Assembly: GCF_900129155.1 (NCBI RefSeq) | Contig: NZ_FQVF01000026.1 | Coordinates: 1-63,005 of the forward strand | Direction: 5' to 3' | DNA: 63,005 nucleotides | Source of the DNA: Marinomonas polaris DSM 16579 | Lineage (GTDB): Bacteria > Pseudomonadota > Gammaproteobacteria > Pseudomonadales > Marinomonadaceae | Shown here: piece by piece, positions 60,850-63,005 of the stretch | Layout: every line of letters starts with the position of its first letter | Numbering within the stretch: the stretch's first letter is position 1 | Translations under genes and position numbers: made by a program | The notes under the pieces: generated by a model | The model's input: the letters and a program-made list of their open reading frames with translations, nothing else | Told to the model about the DNA's origin: nothing | The model's database searches: none

Positions 60850-62367
60850 ATGAGCATTATTAAAGAAGATGATCTGATTGATAGCGTTGCAGACGCATTG
60901 CAGTTTATCTCTTATTACCACCCTCTGGACTTCGTAAAAGCAGTGCATGAAGCGTACGAGCGAGAAGAGAGTAAGGCCGCGAAAGATTCGATGGCGCAAA
61001 TTCTTATTAATTCTCGTATGTGTGCTGAAGGTAAGCGTCCAATTTGTCAGGACACTGGTATTGTTACTGTCTTTATTAAAATTGGCATGAATGTTCAGTG
61101 GGAAAGTACAAGAAGTGTCACTGATATGATTAATGAAGGTGTGCGTCGAGCTTATCTTCATCCAGATAATGTGTTGCGTGCCTCTATTCTTGCCGATCCT
61201 GCTGGAGCTCGTAAAAACACCAAAGACAATACGCCTGCTGTGATTCATATGGAGGTTGTACCTGGTGATACGGTTGAGGTTCATGTTGCTGCTAAGGGTG
61301 GCGGTTCTGAAAACAAATCTAAATTGGCGATGCTTAACCCTTCCGATGATATCGTTGAATGGGTTAAAAAAACGGTTCCAACGATGGGGGCTGGCTGGTG
61401 TCCTCCAGGAATGCTCGGTATAGGTATTGGTGGTACTGCAGAGAAAGCCATGGTTATGGCGAAAGAATCTTTGATGGAGCCGATTGATATTCATGAGTTG
61501 AAAGCCCGCGGGCCACAAACACGTGTTGAAGAGCTTCGTTTGGCTATTTTTGATGCGGTTAATAATCTAGGTATTGGTGCACAGGGTCTAGGTGGTTTAA
61601 CGACTGTTCTTGATGTGAAAATCATGGATTACCCAACTCATGCGGCGTCTTTGCCTGTTGCTATGATTCCTAATTGTGCTGCTACGCGTCACGCACATTT
61701 CGTGCTTGATGGTTCTGGTCCAGCAGATTTGGTGCCACCATCATTAGATGATTGGCCGGAAATTACTTGGGAAGTGGGGGAAAGTGTTCGTCGAGTTGAT
61801 TTGAATACAATTACACCTGAGCAAGTAAAAGAGTGGCAGCCTGGTGAAACCGTTTTGTTAAACGGTAAAATGCTAACGGGTCGTGATGCCGCTCATAAGA
61901 AAATGGTTGAGATGATCGCTAACGGCGAAGAGCTTCCTGTTGATCTTAAAGGTCGCTTTATTTATTACGTTGGGCCTGTTGATCCAGTGAGAGATGAAGC
62001 TGTAGGACCTGCTGGACCAACTACCGCGACACGAATGGACAAATTTACCCGCACGATTCTGGATAAAACGGGTCTGCTTGGTATGATCGGTAAATCTGAG
62101 CGTGGTCCTGTTGCAATTGAAGCGATCAAAGAATTTGGTGCGGTTTACCTAATGGCAGTAGGTGGTGCGGCTTATTTGGTTTCTAAAGCAATTAAGAAAG
62201 CAGATGTTGTTGCCTTTCCTGAGCTAGGTATGGAGGCTATCTATGAATTTGATGTTGTTGATATGCCTGTAACAGTTGCAGTTGATACTTTAGGTACATC
62301 TGTACACATCACAGGGCCTGCTGAATGGAAAGCCAGAATCGAAGCGCAAGCACTCGAAATTAAGTAA
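60850..62367 (+). CDS. fumA: Fumarate hydratase, class I (iron-sulfur)
   Basis: A [4Fe-4S] fumarase of 505 residues interconverting fumarate and malate in the TCA cycle. The two halves of the class I enzyme are visible: the N-terminal part with CQDTGIVTVFIKIG, AKGGGSENKSKLAM and the later CAATRHAHFVLDGSGP, and the C-terminal beta domain with HITGPAEWKARI. Cluster cysteines lie in ICQDT, WCPPG and PNCAATRH. The ATG has AGGAGAG about 5 bases upstream. The family resembles FumA/FumB of E. coli, which are oxygen-sensitive. It sits just left of the rRNA operon. Confidence 0.95.
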   Translation: MSIIKEDDLIDSVADALQFISYYHPLDFVKAVHEAYEREESKAAKDSMAQILINSRMCAEGKRPICQDTGIVTVFIKIGMNVQWESTRSVTDMINEGVRRAYLHPDNVLRASILADPAGARKNTKDNTPAVIHMEVVPGDTVEVHVAAKGGGSENKSKLAMLNPSDDIVEWVKKTVPTMGAGWCPPGMLGIGIGGTAEKAMVMAKESLMEPIDIHELKARGPQTRVEELRLAIFDAVNNLGIGAQGLGGLTTVLDVKIMDYPTHAASLPVAMIPNCAATRHAHFVLDGSGPADLVPPSLDDWPEITWEVGESVRRVDLNTITPEQVKEWQPGETVLLNGKMLTGRDAAHKKMVEMIANGEELPVDLKGRFIYYVGPVDPVRDEAVGPAGPTTATRMDKFTRTILDKTGLLGMIGKSERGPVAIEAIKEFGAVYLMAVGGAAYLVSKAIKKADVVAFPELGMEAIYEFDVVDMPVTVAVDTLGTSVHITGPAEWKARIEAQALEIK

Positions 62368-62387
62368 TTGATCTTTGATTATTTAAG

Positions 62388-62424
62388 AAAAGTCACTGTA
62401 TTTTACAATACAGTGACTTTTTTG
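62388..62424 (+). terminator. Terminator after fumA
   Basis: AAAAGTCACTGTATT and AATACAGTGACTTTT are exact complements over 15 bases around TTAC, followed by further T. Confidence 0.95.
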
Positions 62425-62435
62425 TTTAAAAACGG

Positions 62436-62463
62436 TTGCATGGATAAAAATATTCTGTACTAT
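62436..62463 (+). promoter_or_regulatory. Ribosomal RNA operon promoter
   Basis: TTGCAT, a 16-base spacer and TACTAT, about 250 bases upstream of the 16S start and just after the fumA terminator. The match is moderate; strong UP-element-like A/T tracts (TTTTTTGTTTAAAAA) lie immediately upstream, as expected for an rrn P1. Confidence 0.6.
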
Positions 62464-62495
62464 ACACGACCTCAGCCGCACATCATGTGTGGCGA

Positions 62496-62506
62496 TGCTC
62501 TTTAAA
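62496..62506 (+). promoter_or_regulatory. boxA antitermination element in the rRNA leader
   Basis: TGCTCTTTAAA matches the rrn boxA (TGCTCTTTAACA type), followed by the GTGTGGG segment usual in gammaproteobacterial leaders. It binds NusB/S10 to keep rRNA transcription past terminators. The rest of the 62368-62715 gap is the fumA terminator, promoter and rRNA leader. Confidence 0.85.
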
Positions 62507-62715
62507 ATAGATAATCAGATAATTTGTGTGGGCGCTCGCTGGAGGCTTCAGAAGATCATCGCAGACCGGTTTACCGAGATGTAGTTGATCAAAAAAATTG
62601 AAGTCTTGCGAAACGTCTAACACGTCAATTCGCTTTATGTTGGCTTGTTGTTCTTCGGGATGATGAGTCGATTAAGTTATTGTTAGTGTAATAGATTTTG
62701 AGTAAGCAAACTTTT

Positions 62716-63005
62716 TAACTGAAGAGTTTGATCATGGCTCAGATTGAACGCTGGCGGCAGGCTTAACACATGCAAGTCGAGCGGTAACAGGGGAGCTTGC
62801 TCCTGCTGACGAGCGGCGGACGGGTGAGTAACGCGTAGGAATCTACCTAGTAGAGGGGGACAACATGTGGAAACGCATGCTAATACCGCATACACCCTAA
62901 GGGGGAAAGGAGGGGACTCTTCGGAGCCTTCCGCTATTAGATGAGCCTGCGTGAGATTAGCTAGTTGGTAGGGTAAAGGCCTACCAAGGCGACGATCTCT
63001 AACTG
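62716..63005 (+). rRNA. 16S ribosomal RNA, 5' end (continues past the window)
   Basis: AACTGAAGAGTTTGATCATG, then GCTCAGATTGAACGCTGGCG, and GAGCGGCGGACGGGTGAGTA leave no doubt. About the first 290 of ~1,540 bases are inside the window, ending in the region just after position ~285. The variable V1-V2 stretch looks like Marinomonas-type Oceanospirillales. The 5' end is set by comparison with E. coli to within a base or two. Confidence 0.97.

Noticed and set aside
62683..62895. Minus-strand reading frame of 70 codons
   Set aside because: It lies within the 16S rRNA start and reads only by chance.

Overview
The window reads as ordinary chromosome of a marine gammaproteobacterium of the Oceanospirillales, most likely Marinomonas or a close relative. 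The grounds are moderate-to-low GC, the start of a 16S rRNA gene at the right end, gammaproteobacterial core genes (minCDE, sbcCD, sbcB, cysB, pyrC, htpG, gor, nfuA) and a periplasmic LigE-type DNA ligase. The genus is inference from the 16S stretch and protein style; no search was run.

Left edge (1-1076): the end of an IS3-family element sits against a metallo-beta-lactamase-fold gene that has lost its 5' end and carries an in-frame stop. Next come aroA, a YdhF-type aldo/keto reductase, and a three-gene signalling operon (3903-7899): an exported molybdopterin-domain-like protein, a hybrid histidine kinase, and a receiver-HD-GYP protein likely to hydrolyse c-di-GMP. From 7901 to 26338 lie mainly housekeeping genes: a YchJ-like protein, sbcB, an AI-2E-type permease, a DEAD-box helicase, an LTA-synthase-like enzyme with pyrC, tRNA-Leu(UAG), an O-methyltransferase, htpG with a heat-shock-type promoter, LigE, an ArsR regulator, xthA and gor.

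At 26485-28134 there is an intracellular family-2 pectate lyase that keeps the catalytic residues, with a KdgR-like operator in the gap upstream. After pepD comes a small accessory island (about 29.9-33.3 kb). It holds dispersed hairpin repeats, two integron attC-like sites around a cassette-type ORF, a GNAT acetyltransferase, a broken NTF2-like gene, and a HigB/HigA-type pair arranged tail-to-tail with a 28-bp perfect palindrome in front of the antitoxin.

From 33333 to 62367 core functions resume: a shortened ferredoxin/reductase-like protein, sbcDC, minCDE, a di-heme peroxidase lipoprotein, tas, a second-type EF-G, a CPA2 antiporter, and an SH3 envelope protein. A sulfur block follows (DUF934, sulfite reductase, nfuA, a TauE-type exporter, cysB) with a DAHP synthase inside it. 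Then come wrbA-arsC, proS, an SMP-30 protein, a HIT protein, a DUF2786 protein with apparent internal repeats, and class I fumarase. The right end is an rRNA promoter and leader and the first ~290 bases of 16S rRNA.

Most of the window is conventional. The parts most worth a second look are the molybdopterin-like/kinase/HD-GYP operon, the KdgR-like site with the orphan pectate lyase, the integron-like island with the convergent toxin-antitoxin pair, the three-repeat DUF2786 protein and the reductase-like protein lacking its nucleotide-binding motifs.
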